This document shows, in pieces, positions 16,530-25,119 of a stretch of DNA of 64,000 bases; position 1 is the first letter of the stretch, and each line of letters opens with the position of its first letter. The stretch is from UBA7803 sp963822255 (GTDB lineage: Bacteria > Pseudomonadota > Gammaproteobacteria > Pseudomonadales > Azotimanducaceae), in assembly GCA_963822255.1 (NCBI GenBank), contig CAWGGV010000009.1:372001-436000 (forward strand), given 5' to 3'. The position numbers were made by a program, and so were the translations under genes. The notes beneath the pieces were generated by a model. It worked only from the letters and a program-made list of their open reading frames with translations, had not been told where the DNA came from and did no database searches.

Positions 16530-16675
16530 AGCACCGGTAGCGCTCCAGGATCGTCAAGTACTCGCCGAGCTGCTGGAGCCGGCGCTTCACGACCTCAGGC
16601 CTGACAACTCTGCACCCTGCGTTTGAACCCCTCGCGCTGGATGCGCAGGTAAGCCTCGACCGACCGCATGGGAGC
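16530..16675 (-). pseudogene. Remnant of a HepT-MntA toxin-antitoxin pair
   Basis: The segment resembles 21730-21860: the MntA C-terminus (LRIQREGFKRR-like) followed by the HepT N-terminus VVRPEVVKRRLQQLGEYLTILERYR. Similarity then stops. Neither the nucleotidyltransferase core nor the HepT RxxxxHxY motif is present, so only the gene-gene junction was kept or copied. Confidence 0.7.
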
Positions 16676-16702
16676 CGACCAGATACGCCGCCTGGCCTTC
16701 CG

Positions 16703-17849
16703 CTACGTCCTGACCCCCATGTAGGCGGCAAACAGCTGCGCATCCTGCTCCTTGAGCCGGGCCCGGAGCTCGAGCGTGCTTTCATCGGGCGCATGGATCC
16801 CGCGGCGCATCTGCGACTGTAACCGATAGACCGTGGCGTAGCTTTCGGGACAGTCGTCGTCCGGCTCGGGCAGCACGCCCGTCAGGGTCGGCCGATGCAC
16901 CAGCAGCCAGGCGGGGAAGTCGGCTACCGGTAACGCCGGCTCATGATCCTGGAATGCCTCCCACTGGGCCGTGAGCACCTGGTTCGCGCTCGACTCGATG
17001 ACCGCTGCGCGGTCGGGGAAGTGCCAGCAGAGCGTGAACCAGGCCGGCAGCGCGTGGGCGAGCTCGTGCTCCGCCTCACAGGCCGCGGCATGGCGCTCGA
17101 GCAGCAGAGGCTCGCGCTGCCAGAGCGGCTCGCGCTCGACCGCTTCACGGACGACGGGCCAGTCCAGCGCGCGACCGGCCGTGTAGCTGACGTGCAGGCG
17201 CGGGTGAGCGCGGTCGTAGCGGCGAGCCTCGATGGCCTCGGAGAGTCGCCGCCACAGAGGAACCAGCAGATTGCGGCTTGCCGTGCTGAGCACCTCATCG
17301 GCCAGGGGCGCCAGCACTTCCTCGAGCCGCGCCAGCTCGCCGGCGGCGTCTTCAACGGGGCGGTTCAGGTCCTCCAGGGCTTGGGTCAGCCGCTCCAGCG
17401 CGCCCAGCCGGGGGTGATCCGGCGCCACGTCGTAGAGCCGCTCGAGCAGGCGGCGGGATTCCAGCGCATCGCGATTCTCCAGGGCCTGCACGATGCCGTT
17501 GCCGAGTGCGGTGCCCGGGGCATCCGTGAACAGGTCGAGCTGGGGCTGATCCGCCGGCCGTCGGTAGCGGCGGTGGAAGCAGGCATCCAGAGCCTCGGTG
17601 GCGCTGAAGCGCAACGCTCGCGCGCTACCACGTGCTTGCGGGCCCCAGGGCCGATATTCCAGGCGCTCCGCCTGCCAGCCGCGGCGCTCGAGGTAGTGCT
17701 CGGCCCGGCTCAGCATCTCCAGCACCTGGTCGGGATCGCCGAACAGCGCCTGATCCAGAAAACGCAGGTCGCCGTCCCGCCACGCCTCGTAGTCGACGTA
17801 CGTCAGGCGGCCGCTGCCTAGCAGCAGCTCCAGCGGCGTGTATTTGAGA
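16703..17849 (-). CDS. Uncharacterised protein, 5' end lost at a fusion with a helicase remnant
   Basis: Open for about 380 codons. The apparent natural N-terminus reads KYTPLELLLGSGRLTYVDYEAWRDGDLRFLD but has no ATG, because it joins directly to the helicase fragment at about 17850. The first usable start inside is a GTG at 17725. The protein is helical, acidic, Arg/Leu/Trp-rich (VPLWRRLSEAIEARRYD, WFTLCWHFPDRAAVIE), with no membrane segment or signal peptide. I do not recognise the family. Expression would depend on the internal start. Confidence 0.5.
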
Positions 17850-18812
17850 GAACAGCAGGATGCGTCGGCCTTCCTCCACCATCTCCGGCAGCAGGTCCAT
17901 CAGCGCGTCGAGCTTTGCCGAGCCCGACTAGCCTGACCGTCGAACTTCATGAGACGCGGATCGCAACACACCTGACGCAGCTTCAGCAGCGCGTCGAGCA
18001 CGACGATGTGGCTGCGGGCCAGCCCCTGGCGCTCGATCTCGCGGCGCACCCGCCGGTGCATGGCGAGGCGCACCGTCTCGTAGAGCTCTCGCTGCCGGCC
18101 TTCGAGCCCCACCCGGCGGACGATCTCGGTCTTCTCGGGAAGCTCCGCGGCCACTTGCTGCTTCGTTCGGCGCAGCAGGAACGGCCGGACGCGGCGGCGC
18201 AGGTGCGCGACCGCCGACGCGTTACCGTGCTTCTCGATGGGCGTGCGGAAGCAGCGCCGAAACTGCTTCGCATCCCCGAGCAGGCCGGGCAGCAGCACGT
18301 CGAAAAGCGCCGACAGATCCCCCAGATGGTTCTCCATGGGCGTGCCGGTCAGCCCCCTGGTGACCTCGGGCGTCGAGGAAGTACAGCAGGACCTGTTCGC
18401 CCGGCGTCGGCCGTGGTTTGCGCTGGTGCGCGTCGGGTGTTTCGGGGGCGAGCCCCGTCGCTGATCGCGAATGGCGGGACGGGGACTGCCTGGCGACCTG
18501 GACGCCCCTCCCACAGTGGGGTAGAGACTGCCGATCCTCCAGCGCCTGCAGCAGCACGGCGGCCACGTGTCCGCAGTTGTGACGGGTCGGACAGGTGCAT
18601 TCGCCACTGATGACCCGCGCACCACCGTGACTTCGCACCACGACGTACACCCGAAGCGGACCGCGCCCCGGCTGGCGGATGACGGCGGTGACGATCTCGC
18701 CGCCTCGCTGGACGTTGGGCGCCGTCACCTTGCCGTCGCTGAACCAGCGCCAACCGAGCTCCAGCGCGTGCGGATCGATCTGCGAGCGCAGGTCGTCGAG
18801 GGTGTAGATCAT
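17850..18812 (-). pseudogene. SWIM zinc-finger SNF2 helicase, degraded
   Basis: From ATG 18812 (MIYTLDDLRSQIDPHALELGWRWF) the first ~100 residues contain a SWIM finger ECTCPTRHNCGH. The frame then meets REP-like sequence near 18460-18515. It resumes in a different frame with SNF2 motif III, GLTGTPMENHLGDL, then FLLRRTKQQVAAELPEKTE and KLRQVCCDP. After another shift it reads KLDALMDLLPEMVEEGRRILLFSQ and ends at about 17850. The Walker A and DExH block and the C-terminal helicase motifs V-VI are gone. This is a relic of an ATP-dependent DNA translocase. Confidence 0.85.
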
Positions 18813-18998
18813 GAGGTGGCTGATACGAGGCGCGCGGTCGATGCGGCTACTGTATCCGGCCGGTGACCTGCGGAGAAGGTCCGATTGCCGCCTCCGGGCG
18901 CCGGCAAGCCAATCCACTGTCGTCGAGCACACCGGGTCAGGGCTGGGAGCGTCGGCCGCCCAGCCAGCTCGACCGTCCGTCGGGCAATTGCTTCGCCG

Positions 18999-19118
18999 TC
19001 AGTTGCTCGAACGGGCAGTTGCTCGGTCTTTCAGGTGGTCGAGCATGCGGCGCAGCGACGCCGCATGGGGCGATTCCACCGTGATGGCTTCCAGCGTGCC
19101 TGCCGGCGAGCCACTCAT
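18999..19118 (-). CDS. Very small unrecognised ORF
   Basis: Starts ATG 19118, eight bases after the stop of the 80-codon ORF upstream, and reads MSGSPAGTLEAITVESPHAASLRRMLDHLKDR..., 39 residues. Its residue mix looks protein-like and it may be the 5' part of a larger broken gene. I do not know the family. Confidence 0.25.
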   Translation of the reverse strand: MSGSPAGTLEAITVESPHAASLRRMLDHLKDRATARSSN

Positions 19119-19125
19119 CCGCGTT

Positions 19126-19368
19126 CTATCGGCGAGCGGGTCCGCCCGTCGCGGCTGCGAGCGGCGGTCTGAAATCGTCCTCTTCGGTGCCCATTAAGAC
19201 TGAAGTCCGCTGCCGCGATTCGAGTTGTTCGATCGTCTCCGCAGCTTCCCGCATCGCTCGAATGGATGCCCGGGCGATGTTCGCCAGGTCCCGACGCTTC
19301 CAGACAGGCAGATGTTGCAGGTCGGCTATCTCAGCTTCCAGGAGGAAGGCTGCACGCAAGAGATCCAT
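19126..19368 (-). CDS. Small hypothetical protein
   Basis: Eighty residues, MDLLRAAFLLEAEIADLQHLPVWKRRDLANIARASIRAM..., with a strongly helical N-terminal 55 residues and a disordered Gly/Pro/Arg tail. It lies in a region of TA modules and helicase relics and is divergent from the VapBC pair at 19.5 kb. No family is recognised. Confidence 0.4.
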   Translation of the reverse strand: MDLLRAAFLLEAEIADLQHLPVWKRRDLANIARASIRAMREAAETIEQLESRQRTSVLMGTEEDDFRPPLAAATGGPARR

Positions 19369-19492
19369 GAGGTCCTCCCCAGATCATCGGTCGTTATTGT
19401 CGGAACGACTTCGAAGCAATAAGCAAGCCAGTTGCATCAGTATGGGCACGCATCTCACGCTTCCAACGGTTGCCGCATGGCCATGAAGTCAT

Positions 19493-19509
19493 TGCTAGCA
19501 TTGCATGCA
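19493..19509. promoter_or_regulatory. Operator candidate: two adjacent 8-bp palindromes
   Basis: TGCTAGCA-T-TGCATGCA, each half self-complementary, lies 40 bp before the antitoxin ATG at 19550; a further TGCTA follows near 19513. The position fits FitAB/VapBC autorepression. Confidence 0.5.
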
Positions 19510-19549
19510 GGGTGCTACGCTGCCGCGACCGTCCAAGAGATTCCTCGAA

Positions 19550-19801
19550 ATGGCCTCCCTGACCATCCGCAACCTCCCCGATGAAGTCCGAGAGCGTCTG
19601 CGCCTGCGGGCCGCCAAGGCCGGTCGCAGCATGGAAGCCGAGATTCGCGCGATCCTGACCGAGGCCAGCCTGGCAGACAGCCGCCGGCGCTCTGCTGAAT
19701 CCTTGCAGGCGTGGGTAGATGACCTGTACGGGAAGAAGAAGCCCGAAGGCGTGGTAGACGACCTGATTGCCGAGCGCCGGCGGGAAGCCTCGTCCGAGTG
19801 A
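19550..19801 (+). CDS. vapB: FitA-like VapB antitoxin
   Basis: An 83-residue antitoxin from ATG 19550: MASLTIRNLPDEVRERLRLRAAKAGRSMEAEIRAIL, the FitA/Arc-type RHH DNA-binding fold, then a toxin-wrapping tail (LQAWVDDLYGKKKPEGVVDDLIAERR). I prefer this start to the in-frame one at 19505 because the RHH strand begins here and the operator palindromes lie upstream of it. The stop overlaps the toxin GTG by four bases (GTGA). Confidence 0.9.
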   Translation: MASLTIRNLPDEVRERLRLRAAKAGRSMEAEIRAILTEASLADSRRRSAESLQAWVDDLYGKKKPEGVVDDLIAERRREASSE

Positions 19802-20175
19802 TCGCTCTCGATGCCTCTGCTGCGCTCGCCTATCTGTTCCGGGAGCCCGGTGCCGATCGGGTGGCCGCCCTGCTGGACGATAGCTGTCTGTCGACCGTGA
19901 ATCTGGCGGAAGTCATCGGGCGCTTTGCCCGCGACGGGCATGATCCACGAGACGTGCTGCAGCGTGTTGTCCAGTCACCCATCGAGCTGGTGCCCTTCCT
20001 CGCCGAGGACGCGGCGCTGGCTGCGGCCCTGATCCCCTCTACGCGGCCGCTCGGTCTTTCACTGGGCGACCGAGCGTGCCTGGCTCTGGGCATGGCGCGC
20101 CGCATCGCTGTGTGCACCGCCGATAGAGCCTGGCTGAGCGTCGAGCTCGGCATCGAGATCGAGGTGATTCGCTGA
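19798..20175 (+). CDS. vapC: VapC-family PIN toxin
   Basis: A 125-residue PIN protein from GTG 19798: MIALDASAALAYLFREPGADRV carries the first Asp, NLAEVIGR the Glu, SLGDRACLALGMAR the second Asp, and VCTADRAW the last. This is the short, ATG/GTG-coupled VapC class paired with FitA-like antitoxins. Intact and probably functional as an RNA-cleaving toxin. Confidence 0.92.
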   Translation: MIALDASAALAYLFREPGADRVAALLDDSCLSTVNLAEVIGRFARDGHDPRDVLQRVVQSPIELVPFLAEDAALAAALIPSTRPLGLSLGDRACLALGMARRIAVCTADRAWLSVELGIEIEVIR

Positions 20176-20236
20176 CTTGGCGGGTCTGGTCAGGCCACGG
20201 CCTGACGTGCCTCCCAAAGGTCATAGTCGGTAGGCA

Positions 20237-20452
20237 TCAATCTCCTTCTTCCATCGCGTCAAGCAACGACGCAGAGTCGTCGAGATCGACGCCGGCCAGC
20301 AGCCCGCCCGACCCGGTTGTCTTCAGGCGGACAGGTGGCCGTGCCGATGGAGCGCCGCGTCCCCGGGCCAGTCTTTCCCACAATGACTCCTCGATAATGG
20401 CTTGAAGCGTCATGCCCGATTCGGCGGCCTGACGCTTGGCTTCCCTCAGCAA
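20237..20452 (-). pseudogene. Antitoxin remnant without its N-terminal strand or its toxin
   Basis: Seventy-one codons, LLREAKRQAAESGMTLQAIIEESLWERLARG ... RPPVRLKTTGSGGLLAGVDLDDSASLLDAME, match a common VapB class that normally begins with an MRTTV-type strand. That strand is missing: upstream the frame reads NRQSSERLDEE and then a stop. The toxin expected to follow is absent; only 15 codons follow the stop before another. Confidence 0.6.
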
Positions 20453-20529
20453 CTCTTCGTCGAGACGTTCGCTTGACTGCCGATTCAGTCGACACCAGCA
20501 TGGCGCCGTTGTGAAACCGATATGGAACC

Positions 20530-20808
20530 ATGCCCACTCTGTCCATCAAGAACGTACCGGCCAATGTGGTCGACAGCCTGCGCCGGCGTGCCGCGCGCAA
20601 TCACCGCTCCATGCAGGGCGAACTGATGGCCCTGATCTGCCAGGCCGTGGAAGCGCAGCCGGAGGATGATCGCCCTCTGAGTGCGCGCCAGCCCGGCGCG
20701 GTCGACATCGAGGACATCGCGGCAGAGCACCGGGCCCGCTGGGCGAAGCCGTTCGACCGTGCTCCTCGCGCTGTGGACATGATCCGCGGCGACCGCGATG
20801 CCAGGTGA
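20530..20808 (+). CDS. vapB: FitA-like VapB antitoxin (copy 1)
   Basis: A 92-residue RHH antitoxin: MPTLSIKNVPANVVDSLRRRAARNHRSMQGELMALICQAVE is the DNA-binding part, followed by an acidic linker and the toxin-binding tail IEDIAAEHRARWAKPFDRAPRAVDMIRGDRDAR. It overlaps the toxin ATG by 11 bases. A 5'-truncated copy is at 62195-62387. Confidence 0.88.
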   Translation: MPTLSIKNVPANVVDSLRRRAARNHRSMQGELMALICQAVEAQPEDDRPLSARQPGAVDIEDIAAEHRARWAKPFDRAPRAVDMIRGDRDAR

Positions 20809-21250
20809 CGCGCCGGACGACCGGCGCCGTGGGCTGATCGTTGCCGAACCGGCGGGGCGGTACGCCAGACGGCCACCCCTCGTGGCCGACTGCAGCGTAC
20901 TCGCCAGCGTATTGTTCGACGAGCCCGATCGGGAAGCCGCCGCTGCCACGCTTCGCGGGCATGAGCTGTTCGCGCCCGACCTCGTCGATCACGAGTTCGT
21001 GAGCGTGGCCGTGAAGAAGTCGCGCCAGGGGCTGGATGACGTCGTGGAGCAAGCGCTGGGGGACCTGAAGCGCCTGCAGTTGACCCGCTGTGCGGTGGAC
21101 GCCGAGGCCCAGCGGCGGCTGGCGCTACAGCATGATCTCACGGCCTACGACGCCGCGTACCTGTGGCTCGCCGCCGAACTGGGTGCGCCCCTGGCCACAT
21201 TCGACCTCCAGCTCGGCGCGGCAGCGCGGCGGCACCTCAGAGGCGACTGA
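20798..21250 (+). CDS. vapC: VapC-family PIN toxin (copy 1)
   Basis: A 150-residue PIN toxin. Residues 1-28 are an unusual polar lead (MPGDAPDDRRRGLIVAEPAGRYARR) before the first catalytic strand VADCSVLASVLFDE. The other acidic positions are DLVDHEFVSVAVKK, YDAAYLWLAAE and LATFDLQL. By hand count it differs from the copy at 62377-62829 at about 26 of 150 positions. Confidence 0.9.
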   Translation: MPGDAPDDRRRGLIVAEPAGRYARRPPLVADCSVLASVLFDEPDREAAAATLRGHELFAPDLVDHEFVSVAVKKSRQGLDDVVEQALGDLKRLQLTRCAVDAEAQRRLALQHDLTAYDAAYLWLAAELGAPLATFDLQLGAAARRHLRGD

Positions 21251-21284
21251 GCGGCGACTCGCGTGCATGGGCCGCAATCAGCCA

Positions 21285-21355
21285 TGAGAAAGAAATTATA
21301 GGAACCTTAGGTAATTTATCTACAGCCGATAATTTCGCTAATTTGGTCGAGACTT
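21285..21355. other. Short AT-rich island
   Basis: GAAATTATAGGAACCTTAGGTAATTTATCT and neighbouring bases are far richer in A+T than anything around them. I see no gene, clear palindrome or insertion-sequence end. It may be a regulatory site or a scar of an inserted element. Confidence 0.3.
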
Positions 21356-21393
21356 TTCCAAGCCGCTCGCGCAGAGGGGGTTCCGGACCGGGC

Positions 21394-21807
21394 TCAGAGG
21401 AAACCGGCAAACGCCCGCCGGAGCTCCGCGAGATCCTGCAAGCGCTCGCACACGACCTCATGGACCACAGCGCGATCCACCTCGAGGTACTCGTGAACCA
21501 GGATGTTTCGGAATCCGATCATGCGGATCCACCGCTGTTCCAGGTCTTCGGTGATTCGCCCGTGCTCGCGAAACCGCCGTGGGATGTCCCGGCTCTGCTC
21601 CACTGATCCCAGATTTTCATCGGCGATGATGTGGCTCCCCATGTCGAGGGTTGCCTCGATGGCGAGCTGCAGAAACCGCTCGGCGCTACCATACCGCTCG
21701 GGATCGGCGAGAAACGCGGTCAGATCGTAGCGTCGGTACCGCTCCAGTATCGTCAAGTATTCGCCGAGCTGCTCGAGCCGGCGCTTCACGACCTCAGGCC
21801 TGACCAC
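21394..21807 (-). CDS. hepT: HepT-like ribonuclease toxin (DUF86)
   Basis: A 137-residue HEPN protein from GTG 21807 (VVRPEVVKRRLEQLGEYLTILERYR). The catalytic RxxxxHxY motif is RNILVHEY near residues 100-107. HepT toxins are RNases that the partner MntA neutralises by AMPylating the Tyr of this motif. The start overlaps the end of mntA by 14 bases. The protein appears intact; a relic of a second copy is at 16530-16675. Confidence 0.92.
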   Translation of the reverse strand: MVRPEVVKRRLEQLGEYLTILERYRRYDLTAFLADPERYGSAERFLQLAIEATLDMGSHIIADENLGSVEQSRDIPRRFREHGRITEDLEQRWIRMIGFRNILVHEYLEVDRAVVHEVVCERLQDLAELRRAFAGFL

Positions 21808-22201
21808 TGAGCACCCTGCGCTTGAAGGCCTCGCGCTGGATGCGCAGATAAGGCTCGAGGTCGAAGTACTCGCGTAGCGCACGGGAGAAGTACTGACCGT
21901 GGTCGAAATCCGATCGGGCGAAGACCAGGCAATTGGGGTGCACGGCTTCGAAACACATCACGGGATCGGCACCGTCCAGAGCAATCAGGTCGATCCGATC
22001 GACGCCTTCCGCGGTGAGATCGGCGAGGATGTCCAGCTTCAGCCGCTGCAGCTCGCCCCGCGGCGCTACCACTGCCAGATCGACATCGCTGTCCGGCGTG
22101 GCTCGGCCAACCGCATGGGAACCGAACAGATACCCCGCCTCGATGAACGGGTACCGGGAAAGCACTCGTCGAAGACGCTGCCGCAAACCATGGGTCTTCA
22201 T
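21794..22201 (-). CDS. mntA: MntA-like minimal nucleotidyltransferase antitoxin
   Basis: A 135-residue protein from ATG 22201 (MKTHGLRQRLRRVLSRYPFIEAGYLFGS). The nucleotidyltransferase signature GSx(10)DxD is present as GSHAVGRATPDSDVDL, and a third acidic strand RIDLIALDG follows. It would AMPylate HepT. I rejected the longer frame up to 22384 because it reads through a REP element. Confidence 0.92.
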   Translation of the reverse strand: MKTHGLRQRLRRVLSRYPFIEAGYLFGSHAVGRATPDSDVDLAVVAPRGELQRLKLDILADLTAEGVDRIDLIALDGADPVMCFEAVHPNCLVFARSDFDHGQYFSRALREYFDLEPYLRIQREAFKRRVLSGQA

Positions 22202-22271
22202 GCCGGCACTATAGGGAACAATCTGAACCACTTCCATTTGCCCATTTGTCGGAAGAGCGCGATCGATCGAA

Positions 22272-22297
22272 GATCGCGACCAGGAGGTCGCTCCCAC
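22272..22297. repeat. REP palindrome upstream of mntA and uup
   Basis: GATCGCGACCAGGAGGTCGCTCCCAC is identical to the right half of the REPIN at 55396-55455; a partial left half (GAGCGCGATC) sits at about 22256-22265. It lies between divergent mntA and uup. Confidence 0.8.
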
Positions 22298-22373
22298 CTC
22301 ACCGGCATTCGGACCCGGGGGCGCTCCCCGGTAGAATCGGCGACCGTCCATAACGAGGGTTCGTTCAATCCCC

Positions 22374-24269
22374 ATGAGTCTCATCAGCGCCCGAAACGTG
22401 GAGCTCAGCGTCGGCGGCCCGTATCCGCTGCTCGATCACGTCGATCTGGACATCGACGCTCGCGAGCGGATCTGCATCGTCGGCCGCAACGGCGCCGGCA
22501 AGTCCACCTTGCTGAGGCTCCTGGCCGGCGAAATCACGCCCGACGAGGGCTCGGTGCGGGTCGATGCCGGCACGACGGTGACGCGACTGGCACAGGAAGT
22601 GCCGCCCGGCACCGGCGGCAGCGTGTTCGACGTGGTCGCCGAGCCGCTGGGCGACATGGGCGCGCTGCTCGGGGAATACCACCACCTGATCGAGCACTTC
22701 GCCGAGCCCGGCAACGCCGAGCGCATGGGACGTGTGCAGGCGCGCATCGAAGCCGGCGGCGGCTGGGACCTGGACCGCCGGGTGAGCGAGGTGACGAGCC
22801 GCCTGGCGCTGCCGGCGGCGGCCGACTTCACCACCTTGTCGGGCGGCATGAAGCGCCGCGTGCTGCTGGGACGGGCGCTGGTGTCCGGTCCCGACGTGCT
22901 GCTGCTGGACGAGCCCACCAACCATTTGGACATCGAAGCCATCGGCTGGCTCGAAGCGTTTCTTGCCGGCTTCGCCGGCAGCATCGTGTTCGTCACCCAC
23001 GACCGCCGCTTCCTGCGGGCGCTGGCGACCCGCATCGTGGAAGTGGACCGCGGCCAGGTCACGAGCTGGCCGGGCGACTACGACAACTACCTGCGCCGCA
23101 AGGCGGAACGTGCCCACGCCGAGGAGCAGGAACAGGCGCACTTCGACCGCCGGTTGGCCCAGGAAGAGGTGTGGATCCGCCAGGGCATCAAGGCCCGCCG
23201 CACCCGCAACGAGGGCCGCGTCCGGGCGCTCGAGCAGATGCGCCGGGAACGCGCCCGCCGCCGCGAGCGGGAGGGGTCGGTGAAGATGTCGGCGGCCGAG
23301 GCGCAGCGCTCGGGCAAGCGCGTCATCGAGGCCGAGCACGTCAGCTTCGGCTGGGACGGACGGATGCTGGTGAAGGACTTCTCCACCACCATCCTGCGCG
23401 GTGACCGCGTCGGCCTGATCGGCGCCAACGGCGCTGGCAAGACAACGTTGCTGCATCTGCTGCTCGGCCGCCTCGAGCCCACTTCCGGCACGGTGACCCT
23501 GGGCACCGGCCTCGAGATCGCGTATTTCGACCAGCAGCGGGCGCAGCTCGACGAGACGGCGAGCGCCCTCGACAACGTGGCCCACGGCCGCGATCACGTC
23601 GACGTCGGCGGCCGGACCCGCCACATCATGAGCTATCTGCAGGATTTCCTGTTCCCGCCCGACCGGGCGCGCGCCCCGGTCACCCGGCTCTCCGGCGGCG
23701 AGCGCAACCGGCTGCTGCTGGCGCGGCTGTTCTCGCAGCCCTCGAACCTGCTGGTGATGGACGAGCCCACCAACGACCTGGACATGGAGACGCTCGAGCT
23801 GCTCGAAGAGCTGCTCGCCGACTACGCCGGGACGTTGCTGCTGGTGTCACACGATCGCGAGTTCCTCGACAACGTGGTCACCAGCACCTTGGTGTTCGAA
23901 GGTGACGGCCGCATCGGTGAGTTTGTGGGCGGCTACAGCGAATGGCTGAGCTGGCACAGGGCCCATATGTCCCCTGCCGCGGCGCCGCCGAAGGCGGCTT
24001 CGGCCGCGCGCCCGGAGCGGCCGCGCCAGCGCCGGCTGGCCGGCGGGCTCACCCGCGCGCAGGCGCTGGAGCTCGAACGGCTGCCCGATGTGATCGAGGC
24101 GCTGGAGGCGCGAATCGCCGAGCTCGGCGTGAAGCTGAGCGATCCCGATCTGCACCGGGCACAGGGCCCGGAGCTCGCGCAGACCAACGAGGAGCTTGCG
24201 GCCCTGCAGGCGGAGTTGGATGCCGCGTATGCCCGCTGGGAAGATCTGGACGCGTCGGCCACGGGATAG
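22374..24269 (+). CDS. uup: ABC-F family ATPase Uup
   Basis: A 631-residue soluble protein with two ABC ATPase domains and no membrane segments. Domain 1 has Walker A GRNGAGKST (about 38-46), signature LSGGM and Walker B VLLLDEPTNHLD. Domain 2 has GANGAGKTT, LSGGERN and LLVMDEPTNDLD. A charged arm (residues about 240-310) links them. The C-terminal ~60 residues (ALELERLPDVIEALEARIAELG...) are the coiled-coil Uup tail associated with binding branched DNA and ribosomes. Uup acts in ribosome-associated quality control and in limiting precise excision of transposons. The promoter region and first ~92 codons are copied at 25.4-25.8 kb. Confidence 0.94.
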   Translation: MSLISARNVELSVGGPYPLLDHVDLDIDARERICIVGRNGAGKSTLLRLLAGEITPDEGSVRVDAGTTVTRLAQEVPPGTGGSVFDVVAEPLGDMGALLGEYHHLIEHFAEPGNAERMGRVQARIEAGGGWDLDRRVSEVTSRLALPAAADFTTLSGGMKRRVLLGRALVSGPDVLLLDEPTNHLDIEAIGWLEAFLAGFAGSIVFVTHDRRFLRALATRIVEVDRGQVTSWPGDYDNYLRRKAERAHAEEQEQAHFDRRLAQEEVWIRQGIKARRTRNEGRVRALEQMRRERARRREREGSVKMSAAEAQRSGKRVIEAEHVSFGWDGRMLVKDFSTTILRGDRVGLIGANGAGKTTLLHLLLGRLEPTSGTVTLGTGLEIAYFDQQRAQLDETASALDNVAHGRDHVDVGGRTRHIMSYLQDFLFPPDRARAPVTRLSGGERNRLLLARLFSQPSNLLVMDEPTNDLDMETLELLEELLADYAGTLLLVSHDREFLDNVVTSTLVFEGDGRIGEFVGGYSEWLSWHRAHMSPAAAPPKAASAARPERPRQRRLAGGLTRAQALELERLPDVIEALEARIAELGVKLSDPDLHRAQGPELAQTNEELAALQAELDAAYARWEDLDASATG

Positions 24270-24270
24270 C

Positions 24271-24397
24271 GCGCGGCCTTCCGGGACCGGGGCTGCTGGA
24301 GAGCGCGTTGTTCCGGCCGCGGACCGGCTACTACAGCGACCTCTCCGAGATGGCCGCAGCGCTCTTCGAGTCGCTGCTCATGAACCACCCCTCATAG
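24271..24397 (+). pseudogene. Doc/Fic-type toxin fragment
   Basis: Downstream of the uup stop another frame reads GLLESALFRPRTGYYSDLSEMAAALFESLLMNHPS, the block of Doc (death-on-curing) proteins just before the Fic motif HxFxDGNKR. The protein ends at a stop exactly where the catalytic loop should begin, and the N-terminus is absent. It is an inactive relic. Confidence 0.7.
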
Positions 24398-24741
24398 CCC
24401 ACCTGGACCTCGACTGATGACGGAACGCGTGATCTCAGCCATCAAAGGCTTCGTCGCGCACGCCGTCGCCGCCCGTATGGCGGATGGCGCCGGACGCGTC
24501 GCGTTCCCAGACCCGGATAGATCTCTAGGAAGGTGGTGAAGATCTCGTCGAGCGGCAGATCGTCGTAGGTGCCGCGTTGACGGATGTACTCCATGTGCTT
24601 GCGACCGTGCTGGTAGGGGCCGGAAGTCACGGTCTGCCTCGTCGGATCGAATGCCGGAGTCTACCATCGGCGAGCGGCTGCCACGCGGCGTTCACAGCCC
24701 TGACTGCCGGTGGGCCACGCAGCGTCACGCTCCAGGGTCAC
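24398..24741. other. No confident gene; one short minus-strand protein-like stretch
   Basis: On the minus strand 24630-24500 reads MTSGPYQHGRKHMEYIRQRG then TYDDLPLDEIFTTFLEIYPGLG, which looks like coding sequence, but the frame decays and I do not recognise it. The rest holds nothing I can name. Confidence 0.3.
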
Positions 24742-24776
24742 AATTTGGAGGTCCCGCTTCAAATTATCATGATCGT

Positions 24777-25083
24777 ATGCACTTCATGTTCGAGCGCCAA
24801 ATCCGCCTTCCCGCCGCCGGATCCGAATCGTTCTTCCTCTGGGGGCCCCGTCAGACCGGAAAGAGCACGCTGTTGCGTGCCGCCTATCCCAATGCCGTAT
24901 GGGTCGATCTGCTGAAGGCGGAAGAATTCCGCCGCTACACCACCCGCCCCGAGACGCTGCGCGAGGAGTAGCGGCGCGTGGTGGTTTCCAGTGAGACCAG
25001 GGCCAGGCGCACGGCGGACGCGATCGACGTCCTGCCATTCAACGTATTCGTGCAGCAGCTCTGGGACGGCGCCTTGATCTGAG
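24777..25083 (+). pseudogene. DUF4143-type AAA ATPase with the centre deleted
   Basis: From ATG 24777 it reads MHFMFERQIRLP ... SFFLWGPRQTGKSTLLRAAYPNAVWVDLLKAEEFRRY, the N-terminal P-loop (GPRQTGKST) of the ATP-binding DUF4143 family, and hits TAG at 24969. In the same frame the C-terminal family end follows at once: VVVSSETRARRTADAIDVLPFNVFVQQLWDGALI, stop at 25083. The roughly 300 residues in between are gone. An AATTTG/CAAATT inverted repeat (24742-24765) lies upstream. Confidence 0.8.
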
Positions 25084-25119
25084 AGCCGCTCGCGCACGCT
25101 GCCGCCTCGACCCGCTCGC

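Noticed and set aside
22202..22384. Longer N-terminus for MntA
   Set aside because: It translates a REP element and the uup promoter region; the nucleotidyltransferase fold starts at 22201.
22365..23624. 419-codon minus-strand frame inside uup
   Set aside because: Shadow frame; the plus strand carries both ABC domains intact.
24430..24630. Small minus-strand ORF (62 codons)
   Set aside because: Part looks protein-like but no family is recognised and the frame decays, so it is only noted as an unresolved stretch.
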